In this document: positions 1 to 7,857 of the stretch, in pieces
How positions within the stretch are numbered: the first letter of the stretch is position 1
Layout: each line of letters begins with the position of its first letter
Assembly: GCF_007293315.1 (NCBI RefSeq)
Contig: NZ_VLXZ01000015.1
Location: 16,625 to 80,624 of the forward strand
DNA: 64,000 nt
Direction of reading: 5' to 3'
Source of the DNA: Alkalicoccobacillus porphyridii
GTDB lineage: Bacteria > Bacillota > Bacilli > Bacillales > Bacillaceae_D
Made by a program: the position numbers and the translations under genes
Notes under the pieces: generated by a model
The model's database searches: none
Told to the model about the DNA's origin: nothing
What the model saw: only the letters and a program-made list of their open reading frames with translations

Positions 1-1395
1 GTAATGACTATGCTCTGTGAGAATGGCCTGCACTACCTTATCTGGCCTAATACAATGCTTATTCCACTCTAGCTGAAGCAGTTGATCTTTTAATTCACCA
101 TTTTTGGCCGTTTCAGTCATAATCTTATTCATAGAATCATAGGTTTTATTAAAGTTTTGCACCCAGCACCGCTCTTTTTTAAAGCAGGTTTGGCATGTTT
201 TTTCCGTTACATTACTTAGAAAATAGTCCACCTCTCTTTCATCACGATCTGCTTCCTCCGTCTGTGTAGGCATTTGAAAGCTTTTTGATAGAGTTTGAAA
301 TAGGGTTGAAAATTGTTCAACCCTCCCAGCTGTCACATCACGTATTTTTCTAAGGTATTGCTGTTGCTCTGCAGCATATTCTACTGTGCCCGGTATGTAG
401 CGCGCTATATTATGAATGATTCGATTAGGGGTTAGAAAGAATAAGCTTATCGCTACAAACGATTCTATGATGGTGGCAGAAATTCCCGGCCCTCCTTCTC
501 CATACATACCAATTAGTAACGTCCCGATTAATAAACCTGCAGCGACACCTACTTTCTTCCCTTCTTTTAGCAGTCCACCTAATAATCCCGAGAAAGCTAA
601 CAGGCTCATTTGATAAAGGTTGGCCAAGCTCGCTAGGCTTAATATCAAACCTGTTACGACACCAACCGTAGATCCAATCGCAGCTCCACCAACAAGACCA
701 AAGATTAAGAGCAAATACCTTGCCAATATATGTTCAATCGTTACATCATTCCATGCCCAACCGACCGTTCCGGTCATAACAGAAGCTAGCAAAATAATAA
801 GACAGATAATTTCTTCATTTTTTAGAGGGCGTTGTACCCGTTTAGCTGTAATAAAAGGAACACTCTGAAGGAAAATCATTGTTAAGATAAAGCTTAATCC
901 TGATTCGACCGCCGCCATCATCCAGGCATAGCCTGTGATCGTTCCTGACTCAAAGAAGACCAAACTCAGTCGAGCAAGTAAGCTGGCAGAAAAAACAATG
1001 TAAGGAAGGGCTTGAGTTGGACTTCTCACATGCCGGGCCACCGCTTTTTGGAGAAGAATATAAACGATAATGGCAGCAATAACAAAGCCGATTTGGCCGT
1101 GGTAGCTGAAGATAGCTCCTGCCAGAAGAGAAAAGGATGCGATGGCAGCTTTATCTCGTTTTAATAGATAAACAGCTGCTAAAAATGGCAGGACAAACGG
1201 AGTGAGTTCCGTCAAAATCACAGCTCGTCCAAGCAAAAAGCCCATAATGGCAATTAGCAATCCCCACTGATAAAACACCGTTTGGAACCATGACGCACAT
1301 TGCTGCTTAAATGAATCCGTGGTACTTTGATAGATTTGACCAGCCCTTAGTGCCCACGCAGGCTCTCCCCAAAACTTCATTGTCTTTCTTAACAT
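1..1395 (-). CDS. spoIIE: SpoIIE, stage II sporulation phosphatase (N-terminal part; runs off window)
   Basis: SpoIIE is the membrane PP2C-type phosphatase that dephosphorylates SpoIIAA to activate sigma-F in the forespore and helps place the polar septum. Translation from the ATG at 1395 gives 465 codons with no stop before the window edge. After about 44 residues come many hydrophobic segments (to about residue 320), then the start of the soluble regulatory region. The catalytic PP2C domain would lie beyond position 1, so its residues cannot be checked. Placement after yabR and tRNA-Met matches B. subtilis. A G-rich ribosome site precedes the ATG. Confidence 0.93.
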   Translation of the reverse strand, partial: MLRKTMKFWGEPAWALRAGQIYQSTTDSFKQQCASWFQTVFYQWGLLIAIMGFLLGRAVILTELTPFVLPFLAAVYLLKRDKAAIASFSLLAGAIFSYHGQIGFVIAAIIVYILLQKAVARHVRSPTQALPYIVFSASLLARLSLVFFESGTITGYAWMMAAVESGLSFILTMIFLQSVPFITAKRVQRPLKNEEIICLIILLASVMTGTVGWAWNDVTIEHILARYLLLIFGLVGGAAIGSTVGVVTGLILSLASLANLYQMSLLAFSGLLGGLLKEGKKVGVAAGLLIGTLLIGMYGEGGPGISATIIESFVAISLFFLTPNRIIHNIARYIPGTVEYAAEQQQYLRKIRDVTAGRVEQFSTLFQTLSKSFQMPTQTEEADRDEREVDYFLSNVTEKTCQTCFKKERCWVQNFNKTYDSMNKIMTETAKNGELKDQLLQLEWNKHCIRPDKVVQAILTEHSHY

Positions 1396-1427
1396 AGACC
1401 CACCACCCTCTTAGATTCGTGGTCTCA

Positions 1428-1495
1428 TTATAAACACGCTTCCAAGCAAGAATTTGTCATAATCACAGTACAACAAAAAAGAATCGTTCGACTAG
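1428..1495 (-). promoter_or_regulatory. spoIIE promoter with long spacer and possible Spo0A box
   Basis: On the minus strand a -10 TATAAT (1428-1433) is preceded by ATGACA (1455-1460) at 21 bp. The B. subtilis spoIIE promoter is known for a similarly long spacer and for Spo0A activation. AGTCGAA (about 1487-1493) is one base from the 0A-box consensus TGTCGAA. Assignment rests on this match and on position. Confidence 0.55.
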
Positions 1496-1656
1496 ATTCG
1501 GCTGAATGTATAGCAATGACACATAGTTATTTACCTTTTTTGCTTCCCACTACGCACATTACCGTTCATTATACAAACGCCTGCGATAATTTGACGGACG
1601 GTTTTGTTAGAAGTCCTTAAAAATGAATTAAAACACTGTAAAGACAGGCATACGAC

Positions 1657-1697
1657 AAAAAAGAAGATCAACCGAGACGTCTCAGTTGATCTTCTTT
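1657..1697 (-). terminator. Intrinsic terminator after tRNA-Met
   Basis: Inverted repeat with arms of about 16 bp (1661-1696), followed in the minus direction by a T-run. It ends the yabR/tRNA side before the spoIIE promoter. The stretch 1396-1660 otherwise holds only the spoIIE promoter region; the short minus-strand ORF across the tRNA is not credible. Confidence 0.8.
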
Positions 1698-1710
1698 TTG
1701 TATTTATATA

Positions 1711-1784
1711 TAGCGGCGGAGGGGATCGAACCCCCGACCTCACGGGTATGAACCGTACGCTCTAGCCAGCTGAGCTACACCGCC
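1711..1784 (-). tRNA. tRNA-Met (anticodon CAT, elongator type)
   Basis: A 74-nt cloverleaf with anticodon CAT (1748-1750), a T-arm containing GGTTCGATCC, and acceptor arms GGCGGTG/CGCCGCT closed by GU and GC pairs. CCA is not encoded. The first acceptor pair is G-U rather than the unpaired C1-A72 of initiator tRNA, so the elongator is preferred. B. subtilis has trnSL-Met1 at the same place, followed there by a tRNA-Glu that is absent here. Confidence 0.95.
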
Positions 1785-1860
1785 TCAATTCCTAGCCGCC
1801 AATGACGACAAGACTAAATATACCTCGTTACCTGCCTATAAGTCAATCTTTTTTCTATAA

Positions 1861-1890
1861 AAAAAAGACAGACTCTGCGTCTGTCTTTTC
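1861..1890 (-). terminator. Terminator after yabR
   Basis: Inverted repeat AAAAGACAGA / TCTGTCTTTT with a long T-run on the minus strand (the A-run at 1855-1866), 34 bp past the yabR stop. Confidence 0.8.
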
Positions 1891-1923
1891 GTTTATTCAT
1901 AAGGAGCCTGAAAGAAACAATGT

Positions 1924-2394
1924 CTACCCTCTTTTGGCACCACGGCCACCACGTTTTGATTCCGTTTGGCGCTTAATCGTAGACAATCGTTCTTCACTAT
2001 CTTTTAAGAAGCGACTTACCCTGTCTTCAAATGTAACAGTTTGCCTTACGTTTCCTCTTGCTCCTCCACGATTTCCACCCTGTGGACGGCTATTATATGG
2101 TCTTGAAGGGCGTGAGGCGGCACTTGGACGCGAAGTCTGTTCCGGCGCACTTGCAGGGCGGTCTTGGGCTTTTCTAATAGATAACCCAATCTTGCCATCT
2201 TTCTCTACATTTACAACCTTAACTAGGACCTCTTCGCCAACCTTTAGAAATTCATTAATGTCTTTCACATAATTATCAGCAACTTCACTGATATGAACAA
2301 GTCCTGTTGTTCCGCCCGGTAACTCAACAAATGCACCGAAATGTGTAATACCTGTCACTTTGCCCTGCACCTTGCTGCCTGCTTCTATTGACAT
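1924..2394 (-). CDS. yabR: S1-domain RNA-binding protein YabR
   Basis: A 156-aa general RNA-binding protein. Residues 1-75 form one S1 (OB-fold) domain with the usual pattern (GKVTGITHFGAFVEL ... GLVHISEV ... KVGEEVLVKV). Residues 85-156 are a low-complexity Arg/Gly/Ser/Pro-rich tail. The ATG has a strong AAGGAGG site at 2407-2413. It follows divIC as in B. subtilis, in a run ending with the tRNA. Its cellular role is poorly known in the family. Confidence 0.93.
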   Translation of the reverse strand: MSIEAGSKVQGKVTGITHFGAFVELPGGTTGLVHISEVADNYVKDINEFLKVGEEVLVKVVNVEKDGKIGLSIRKAQDRPASAPEQTSRPSAASRPSRPYNSRPQGGNRGGARGNVRQTVTFEDRVSRFLKDSEERLSTIKRQTESKRGGRGAKRG

Positions 2395-2470
2395 GAAAAG
2401 ATAGATCCTCCTTAAATATCTGTAAAAAAATCACTTTGAATTATAGTATACCCGAAAGCAAAAAAATGTG

Positions 2471-2848
2471 TCAATCTGATGATGATTCAGGTAATTTGTA
2501 TAATGTTTCACCAGGGCGGGTCAAAAAGTAATCTCTCCTTAACACCTCTCCTATGTAATCAGGATTATTATAATTCTCTATCTCCTGCTCCAACCTTTCC
2601 TGTTCAGCCAACAGCGCTTCCTGTTCTTCCTGTAAAGAAGCTTGCTCCTCTTTCTTCTCATTAATGGTTGATGCTTGAGCCATTAATGTTACAGAGATGA
2701 TTCCGATCAAAATGGCACCAATGATACCTAGTGCACTTAGACGCCTAATTAACCCTCGGCGTCTTTTAGATTGTAGCTCTTTTTCCTGCTCACGTTGCTT
2801 AATATATGCTGAATCCAATTCTCTAATGGACGGTTGCTTGTTAGCCAT
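2471..2848 (-). CDS. divIC: Cell-division protein DivIC (FtsB-like)
   Basis: A 125-aa bitopic divisome protein that partners FtsL and DivIB at the septum. A basic cytoplasmic N-terminus (1-36) is followed by one membrane segment (about 37-58), a Glu-rich coiled coil (60-92) and the conserved C-terminal motif ending DYFLTRPGE (about 105-113). It lies 4 bp after yabQ and upstream of yabR, the standard order. Confidence 0.95.
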   Translation of the reverse strand: MANKQPSIRELDSAYIKQREQEKELQSKRRRGLIRRLSALGIIGAILIGIISVTLMAQASTINEKKEEQASLQEEQEALLAEQERLEQEIENYNNPDYIGEVLRRDYFLTRPGETLYKLPESSSD

Positions 2849-2852
2849 GCTA

Positions 2853-3440
2853 TCACCTCTTGTCGTTCTTCTTCCATACAGACTGGCTCTTTTCCTTCAA
2901 CTTTCTAAAATAAGGGACCATTTTTCCATAAATCTTTGATTTACTCAGGCTCTGAAAAAGTGGCCGAAATAGCCACCAGAGCGGCTTCCAGATTATCGAA
3001 CTTATAACTAGACAAATCTTCCAAACTAGAGTTAATACTATCATACATAAGCTTAATGTCAGTTTCAATAACCATTTGACAGGATTAATAAGAATGTAAT
3101 ACACGCTTTTTCTAATAAAGCGAACAATCGAAACAACCAACATAATAAGCCTGTCCAATAGATACGTATAAACAGACTGTAATAAAGCACGATAGGCGGC
3201 ATACCCGCAAAGAAGTGCTACAAAGATATACCCTCGTAGTTCACCAAGGTTAGCCTGGTACAGAACATAAAAAACGAGTAAAGCTTGGACACACCAGAAC
3301 AAAAGATCACGAATGGCCACCGTCCAGCGGAAGGAGCGTGGTTGGTATGTTAGCTTCCCATATGTATCCAAGGATGCACCAATCCACGCCCCCATAGCCA
3401 GCATCGACAACATCGTCTGAAGCTGAATGGTCAAACTCAC
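2853..3440 (-). CDS. yabQ: Spore cortex biosynthesis membrane protein YabQ
   Basis: A 195-aa integral membrane protein with about five hydrophobic segments and a basic C-terminal tail. YabQ is needed for spore cortex formation and sits in the forespore outer membrane system. Its ATG overlaps the yabP stop by 4 bp, so the two are translationally coupled. Family and order match B. subtilis yabP-yabQ-divIC. Confidence 0.93.
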   Translation of the reverse strand: MSLTIQLQTMLSMLAMGAWIGASLDTYGKLTYQPRSFRWTVAIRDLLFWCVQALLVFYVLYQANLGELRGYIFVALLCGYAAYRALLQSVYTYLLDRLIMLVVSIVRFIRKSVYYILINPVKWLLKLTLSLCMIVLTLVWKICLVISSIIWKPLWWLFRPLFQSLSKSKIYGKMVPYFRKLKEKSQSVWKKNDKR

Positions 3441-3745
3441 TTAAATAACTTCCCTAAGAAGCCTTTTGACTTGCCTTGCTGATTTTGATCTAAATAAATC
3501 ATGTCATGAATCTTACCCTCTATTGAAACAAACCCTTGCTCTACATTTAGATTCTTCATATGAAGATTTTGACCCCGTACAGAGAGGAAGCCCATATTAG
3601 TCTCCATTAGGAACTCTTCATTATCGAAACTCTCAACCTGCTTTACCCCGGTTATATCGAGTTGCTTACGTCCAACAAGTGTAACATCATGATCTTTGCT
3701 TTCATTTGCCCTGCCCATCGGTGCCCCAAATTCATACTGGTCCAT
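3437..3745 (-). CDS. yabP: Sporulation protein YabP
   Basis: A 102-aa soluble protein of the YabP/YqfC family, needed with YabQ for cortex assembly. It has the family's beta-rich pattern of short V/L-rich strands. The ATG at 3745 is preceded by GGAGGGG (3753-3759) and a sigma-E-like promoter. In B. subtilis rqcP (hslR) lies directly upstream. Here that link is broken, and yabP has its own promoter and new neighbours. Confidence 0.93.
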   Translation of the reverse strand: MDQYEFGAPMGRANESKDHDVTLVGRKQLDITGVKQVESFDNEEFLMETNMGFLSVRGQNLHMKNLNVEQGFVSIEGKIHDMIYLDQNQQGKSKGFLGKLFK

Positions 3746-3776
3746 CCCGAATCCCCTCCAACAAACTTAGTACTAC

Positions 3777-3805
3777 AAGATATGATGAAGGAATCAAAAA
3801 TAGAA
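3777..3805 (-). promoter_or_regulatory. Sigma-E-type promoter of yabPQ
   Basis: Minus strand: -35 TTCTATT (3799-3805), a 14-bp spacer and -10 CATATCTT (3777-3784). This resembles the sigma-E consensus (KMATATT, 13-15 bp, CATACAHT). yabP is a known mother-cell gene. Confidence 0.55.
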
Positions 3806-3824
3806 CAAGCCAAGTATACGCACC

Positions 3825-3856
3825 AAAAAAGCCGCCGCCTTAAGACGACAGCTTTT
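3825..3856 (-). terminator. Terminator after alpha/beta hydrolase gene
   Basis: A 12-bp stem with G-U pairs (3828-3839 / 3844-3855) and TTAA loop, followed on the minus strand by six T. Confidence 0.8.
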
Positions 3857-3864
3857 AATAGGCT

Positions 3865-4671
3865 TTATGTTTGTAAAAATTTTAGAATCTCTTGATTAAC
3901 CTTCTCTGTTTCCTCAAATACCAGTCCATGCCCACTATTTTCAAAGGCGACAAGCTTAGATTCTGCAATGCCTTCTTTAAGAACGGAGGTAAAGTCAAAT
4001 GGACAAATTTCATCGTGTTTACCATGCAGGATTAAGGTTGGTACATGGACGCTCGCTAAATCAACGCGCCCATCTTCATCTCGAAGCGCTTCAGCTGAAT
4101 GAATGGTTGCATGAGGCGTACCAGTTAGGCCTAAATGCAGAAACCACTCATTAAACGCATCGGACATGTCCTGATGAAAGAACATCCCTCCAAAGTCTTT
4201 AAGCATACCCGGGCGATCCTTTTTAAGGTTGGAGATAATGTCATCCACACCCGACTTCTCAAGCCCATATGGATATTCTTCTCTTTGAGTGAAACTTGGC
4301 GCAGCTGCACCAAGTAGGATGAGCTGAGAGATTGGATTGTCCTTGTGATTAGCCAAGTAGCGAATGGCAATCGGCCCTCCCATGGAAAACCCGGCTAATG
4401 CGGCGTCCTGTAACTCTAATTTTGTTACAACGGCATGTACATCAGACGCCATCGTGTCATAGTCATAACCCGACCACGGAGCATCTGATTTTCCATACCC
4501 TCTTAAATCAATCCCAATAAATCTGTACCCGTGCTTTGGCAGCTCCGTTTGCTGATATTCAAACATCTTATGGCTGACTGGCCACCCATGGATAAAAATA
4601 AGAGGCTTCCCTTCACCTATGTCTTCTACAAACACCTTTACATTTGGTTCTACTTCTATATAGTGTCCCAT
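3865..4671 (-). CDS. Alpha/beta-hydrolase (haloperoxidase/esterase-like)
   Basis: A 268-aa alpha/beta-hydrolase of unknown substrate. Oxyanion motif HGWP (28-31), nucleophile elbow GFSMGG with Ser96, acid Asp220 (HGKHDE) and His248 (SGHG) form a complete triad. There is no signal peptide, so it is cytoplasmic. The ATG at 4671 is preferred because AGGGAG lies 10 bp upstream; an in-frame TTG six codons earlier overlaps that site. It is a single gene with its own terminator in the rqcP-yabP insertion. It resembles non-haem chloroperoxidases and aryl esterases, which sequence does not separate. Confidence 0.85.
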   Translation of the reverse strand: MGHYIEVEPNVKVFVEDIGEGKPLIFIHGWPVSHKMFEYQQTELPKHGYRFIGIDLRGYGKSDAPWSGYDYDTMASDVHAVVTKLELQDAALAGFSMGGPIAIRYLANHKDNPISQLILLGAAAPSFTQREEYPYGLEKSGVDDIISNLKKDRPGMLKDFGGMFFHQDMSDAFNEWFLHLGLTGTPHATIHSAEALRDEDGRVDLASVHVPTLILHGKHDEICPFDFTSVLKEGIAESKLVAFENSGHGLVFEETEKVNQEILKFLQT

Positions 4672-4910
4672 AATTCTTCTCTCCCTCAAAAAGCATTATT
4701 TATGTATATGTGTACCCATTGAGGTATTCCATAAACCATGCCCATTGACTGTAGCTTCTAAAAAAGTCTCCGCTTGATGAGTGGCGGGCAGCAAATTTAT
4801 GAGTAAATACACAAGCTGAGTCTAGATAACTATCCTACAGAGGGAGGCTAGTATTTTAGTACATTTTACTTGCGTAAGTAGATAGAGGAATTGGAGGGTA
4901 TCTAAATATC

Positions 4911-5089
4911 GCTTCTTCGCTTCCGCTCCCGAAAACGGGGGCACATTTACCGCGGGAGTGCCTGAGCTCATTTGCATCGCTACAGGAATCTCCATTGATA
5001 CAGCCTCAACCCTTGAAGTGGTAGGGAGCCACTTCAATGTCGGTCTGCCACGTGCTGTCTCGGTGAAGCTTCGTTTTCTCCTTCCGCGT
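4911..5089. repeat. Composite interspersed repeat: type A left end plus type B palindrome
   Basis: 4911-4965 carries the type A left end (CCGCTCCCGAAAACGGGGGC, then CCGCGGG). 4978-5089 is a type B unit whose apex is TTGAAGTGG / CCACTTCAA, ending CTCCTTCCGC. The type A right end is missing because type C follows directly. The rest of this long gap, 4690-4910, shows nothing recognisable. Related copies lie at 11727, 34681, 39952 and 51112. Confidence 0.8.
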
Positions 5090-5459
5090 ATGTTTCCAAT
5101 CAGATAATTTAATTGACCAACATTCCGATTGGTTGCTTTTACTGGCTTCCGCGCACGCACTCCGCTTTTCCGCGCCTCAGATGACGCTTTTCGCGCATTC
5201 TCGTTTTTTTCGCGCACTGGCTTGATCTTTCCGCGCATGACCCGATGCTTTTCGCGCATTTTACTTTTTTTCGCGCATACCCCACCTATTATCGCGCATT
5301 TTCCATCCGTGGGGTCGGGATGGTGGTGGATTGGCTGTGCTTACCGAATTACGAACGCGAGTTTAGATCGTCTTCCGATGTATTTCCTGCACTTTGCGAT
5401 GTATTCGGCTTTCCTCCCGATGGATCTACCTCTCATTCCCGATATCCTTGTGACAAGAG
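5087..5459. repeat. Type C interspersed repeat with phased CGCGCA array, copy 1
   Basis: Begins CGTATGTTTCCAATCAGA and ends GATATCCTTGTGACAAGAG, both shared with the copy at 41637-41847. CGCGCA or CGCGCC starts at 5150, 5171, 5192, 5211, 5232, 5253, 5272 and 5293, at steps of 19-21 bp, mostly within TTTCGCGCAT. Overlapping ORFs on both strands (about 80-145 codons) are by-products: they lack ribosome sites and resemble no known family. Confidence 0.8.
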
Positions 5460-5495
5460 TCCCGACCGGACCTCTTTCTCATTTGAATAGGTGAA

Positions 5496-5834
5496 TTAAG
5501 GAACAATAGTCACCGGTGTACCAACAGAGACCAATTTAGACAGTGCCAGTACGTCATCGTTATACATTCGGATACAGCCATGAGAGACCGACTTCCCTAT
5601 TGAATCAGGGTCATTGGTTCCGTGAATGCCATAATGAGGCTTGGATAGCCCCATCCAAAATGCGCCAAAGGGTCCTCCAGGATTTGCTTGTTTATTTATA
5701 ATGGTAAATTGACCGTGCGGGGTCATTGTTGCGATTTTTCCAACTGCAACTGGATACGTTTTTTCCGGCTGTCCGTCATTTAATAATGTTAACTGATGTC
5801 CAGAAAGGCTAACGACAATCGAACGATTTGGCAT
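5496..5834 (-). CDS. Small L,D-transpeptidase (YkuD domain)
   Basis: A 112-aa protein that is almost entirely a YkuD catalytic domain. These enzymes make 3-3 peptidoglycan cross-links or attach peptides through a catalytic Cys. The motif HGTN (His71) and SHGCIRM (His85, Cys87) are present. There is no signal peptide, membrane segment or LysM domain, so export is unexplained; small Bacillus members of this kind may act in spores. RBS GAGGGGG lies 9 bp before the ATG. Confidence 0.88.
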   Translation of the reverse strand: MPNRSIVVSLSGHQLTLLNDGQPEKTYPVAVGKIATMTPHGQFTIINKQANPGGPFGAFWMGLSKPHYGIHGTNDPDSIGKSVSHGCIRMYNDDVLALSKLVSVGTPVTIVP

Positions 5835-6225
5835 AAAGACACCCCCTCTTACATTTTATTCATTTGTCCCTCTGTCATTCCTACATACCTTTACAAAGTA
5901 ACCTCGATCGTTGTAAAAAAGAAAAATTCATTTTTAAGGTTTACACCTGTTTTATTAAGGGTATCCATGTATCAGACTTAGTTCATGTAACTTCTCTATT
6001 TTTTCCGCAATTTTGATGATTCGGACGTTTTCCCGCCTTGAATCTATGAAAGAGCAGTTTCCTCCCACCTAATACTCTCTCTTGCCATATGTTTAGCCAA
6101 TATGCGACTTTAAGCGTTTTGTCTTACGTCCTTGATTTTGTTAAGCTAATATAGTGCAATTAGAGAAAAATCTAACATAGTAAGTTTATCATTTACATTT
6201 ATTCCATTAGAAGGGGTTGGTTTAT
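5835..6225. other. Intergenic region between divergent L,D-transpeptidase and ehuB genes
   Basis: About 390 bp of AT-rich DNA that must hold two divergent promoters. I could not identify a convincing sigma-factor match or operator. No ORF with a ribosome site, repeat or RNA gene is visible. Confidence 0.5.
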
Positions 6226-7089
6226 TTGAAGAGATTTGGGTACATAACAGGCATTATCTTATCAGCTATCACACTCGGTGCATGTACAAGTGTAGGCGAA
6301 AATTCGTTAGAGGATCTTCAGGAAAGAGGCAGTGTCGACGTTGGGGTAGCGAACGAACGCCCTTATGGCTATGAAGAAAGCGGTGAAGAAGGGGGAGTAA
6401 CTGGAGCTTCAGTAGAAGTTGCTAGAGCTGTACTAACTGAATTAGGGATCGACGAGATTGAAGGAAATGTCGTAGATTTTGATGCGTTAATTAACGGGGT
6501 AAATTCACGGAACTTTGATATTGTGACAGCAGGCGTTTATGTAACCCCTGAAAGATGTGAGAATGCGATATTCTCAGAGCCAGACTACCGAATTGGTGAA
6601 GGGTTAGCCGTAGCTCCTGGTAACCCACATGATATCACTAGCTATCAGGATATCGCTGATAACCCTGATATATCAGTTACTGTTATGTCCGGGGCGATTG
6701 AACTAGAGTATTTACGTGCAATGGGTGTTGATGATTCGCAAATTGATCAGGTATCGAGCATCACCGATAATATCTCTGCATTAACTGCCGGAAGAACTGA
6801 TGCTATTACGATGACCGACCTTACATTAAGAACAGCACTTGAGGATCAGGATGACGGCAATTTTGAAATTGTTGAGGATTTTGAGCAGCCTGTTATTGAT
6901 GGCGAAGAAGTATACGGCTATGGAGCTGCCGTGTTCCATCCAGATGATGAAGAATTTAGAGATGCTTATAATGAAGTCCTTGCTGAATTAAAAGAGTCAG
7001 GAAGAGTCCTTGAAATTATGGAGCCGTTTGGCTTTACAGAGGATAACATGGTTACAGATATGACGACTGAAGAGCTTTGCGCAGGATAA
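6226..7089 (+). CDS. ehuB: Ectoine/hydroxyectoine-type ABC transporter binding lipoprotein EhuB
   Basis: A 287-aa extracellular solute-binding protein of the amino-acid family 3 type. It starts at TTG 6226: AAGGGG at 6211-6216 gives 9-bp spacing, whereas the earlier in-frame TTG at 6217 abuts that site. A signal peptide ends in lipobox LGAC (Cys20). The mature protein is very acidic, as expected at high salt or pH. Similarity of all four ehu products, including the C-terminal TTEELCAG, points to ectoine/hydroxyectoine uptake. Ligand choice is inferred from family resemblance, not residues. Confidence 0.82.
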   Translation: MKRFGYITGIILSAITLGACTSVGENSLEDLQERGSVDVGVANERPYGYEESGEEGGVTGASVEVARAVLTELGIDEIEGNVVDFDALINGVNSRNFDIVTAGVYVTPERCENAIFSEPDYRIGEGLAVAPGNPHDITSYQDIADNPDISVTVMSGAIELEYLRAMGVDDSQIDQVSSITDNISALTAGRTDAITMTDLTLRTALEDQDDGNFEIVEDFEQPVIDGEEVYGYGAAVFHPDDEEFRDAYNEVLAELKESGRVLEIMEPFGFTEDNMVTDMTTEELCAG

Positions 7090-7110
7090 CGTTTTAATAA
7101 GTTTAGCTTA

Positions 7111-7175
7111 AGGGATGTCTCTATTACTTAAAGGACGCTTGAATTTCGTCTTTTATGAGATATCCCTGTTTTTTT
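7111..7175 (+). terminator. Nested hairpin terminator/attenuator between ehuB and ehuC
   Basis: Outer stem 7111-7121 / 7157-7167 (11 bp with one G-U) encloses a second hairpin (AAAGGACG / CGTCTTTT) and is followed by seven T. It probably lowers permease expression relative to the binding protein, or protects the ehuB mRNA end. Confidence 0.75.
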
Positions 7176-7200
7176 AATTAATCTAAGGAGTGAACACACT

Positions 7201-7857
7201 TTGAGCACAGCAGATATCATAAGCGTAATCATGCGAGGACTGCCAACTACCGTTTCACTTCTTTTGGCGGCAACTGCACTTGCTTTTGCTATTGCATTTA
7301 TTGCCGGTATATCAAGGGTTTCAAGGTTTAAATTTATTCGTGTCGGCACGCTTGTTTATGTTGAATTTTTTAGAGGGACATCCCTTCTTATTCAGCTCTT
7401 TTGGCTATATTACGTACTACCTGAGGCGTTTGGCGTAAGGCTTGATCCTTTTTTAGCCGGTGTGATTACCTTAGGTTTGAACTACGGAGCATACGGTTCT
7501 GAAATTGTCAGAAGCTCCATTCTTTCTGTACCAAAAGGACAATCTGAGGCAGGTATTGCTCTTAATATGTCGAGTAGACAACAAATGTTTCGAATTATCT
7601 TACCCCAGGCTTTTAGAACAATGATTCCTGGATTAACAAATAATTCAATTGAGTTACTTAAAGGAACATCCCTTGTTGCATTAATTGCCTTACAGGACAT
7701 GATGTATTGGGGACAAAACCTACGCAGTGGTGACTTCAGCATTGCTCTTCCGGTATTTGCTATTTTATTAATGATGTACTTTCTTGTTGCCTTACCACTC
7801 ATACTGCTCTCAAAATACTTTGAGAAGAGAGCTTCACGGGGGGTGGCTAGCACATGA
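7201..7857 (+). CDS. ehuC: Ectoine ABC transporter permease EhuC
   Basis: A 218-aa HisM-type permease with about five membrane segments and the EAA loop around residues 115-135. It starts at TTG 7201 after TAAGGAG (7182-7188). It is separated from ehuB by the attenuator and overlaps ehuD by 4 bp (ATGA). With EhuD it should form the heterodimeric channel for the EhuB ligand. Confidence 0.85.
   Translation: MSTADIISVIMRGLPTTVSLLLAATALAFAIAFIAGISRVSRFKFIRVGTLVYVEFFRGTSLLIQLFWLYYVLPEAFGVRLDPFLAGVITLGLNYGAYGSEIVRSSILSVPKGQSEAGIALNMSSRQQMFRIILPQAFRTMIPGLTNNSIELLKGTSLVALIALQDMMYWGQNLRSGDFSIALPVFAILLMMYFLVALPLILLSKYFEKRASRGVAST

Noticed and set aside
416..868. Two plus-strand ORFs inside the first kilobase
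   Set aside because: They are antisense to the spoIIE membrane region.
1531..1743. 70-codon minus-strand ORF across the tRNA and its terminator
   Set aside because: It overlaps a clear tRNA and hairpin and has no ribosome site.
1802..2272. 156-codon plus-strand ORF opposite yabR
   Set aside because: Shadow of yabR and its terminator; no start signals.
4822..5494. ORFs of 80-145 codons on both strands, Arg/Lys-rich
   Set aside because: They lie on repeat types B and C, lack ribosome sites and match no family I know.
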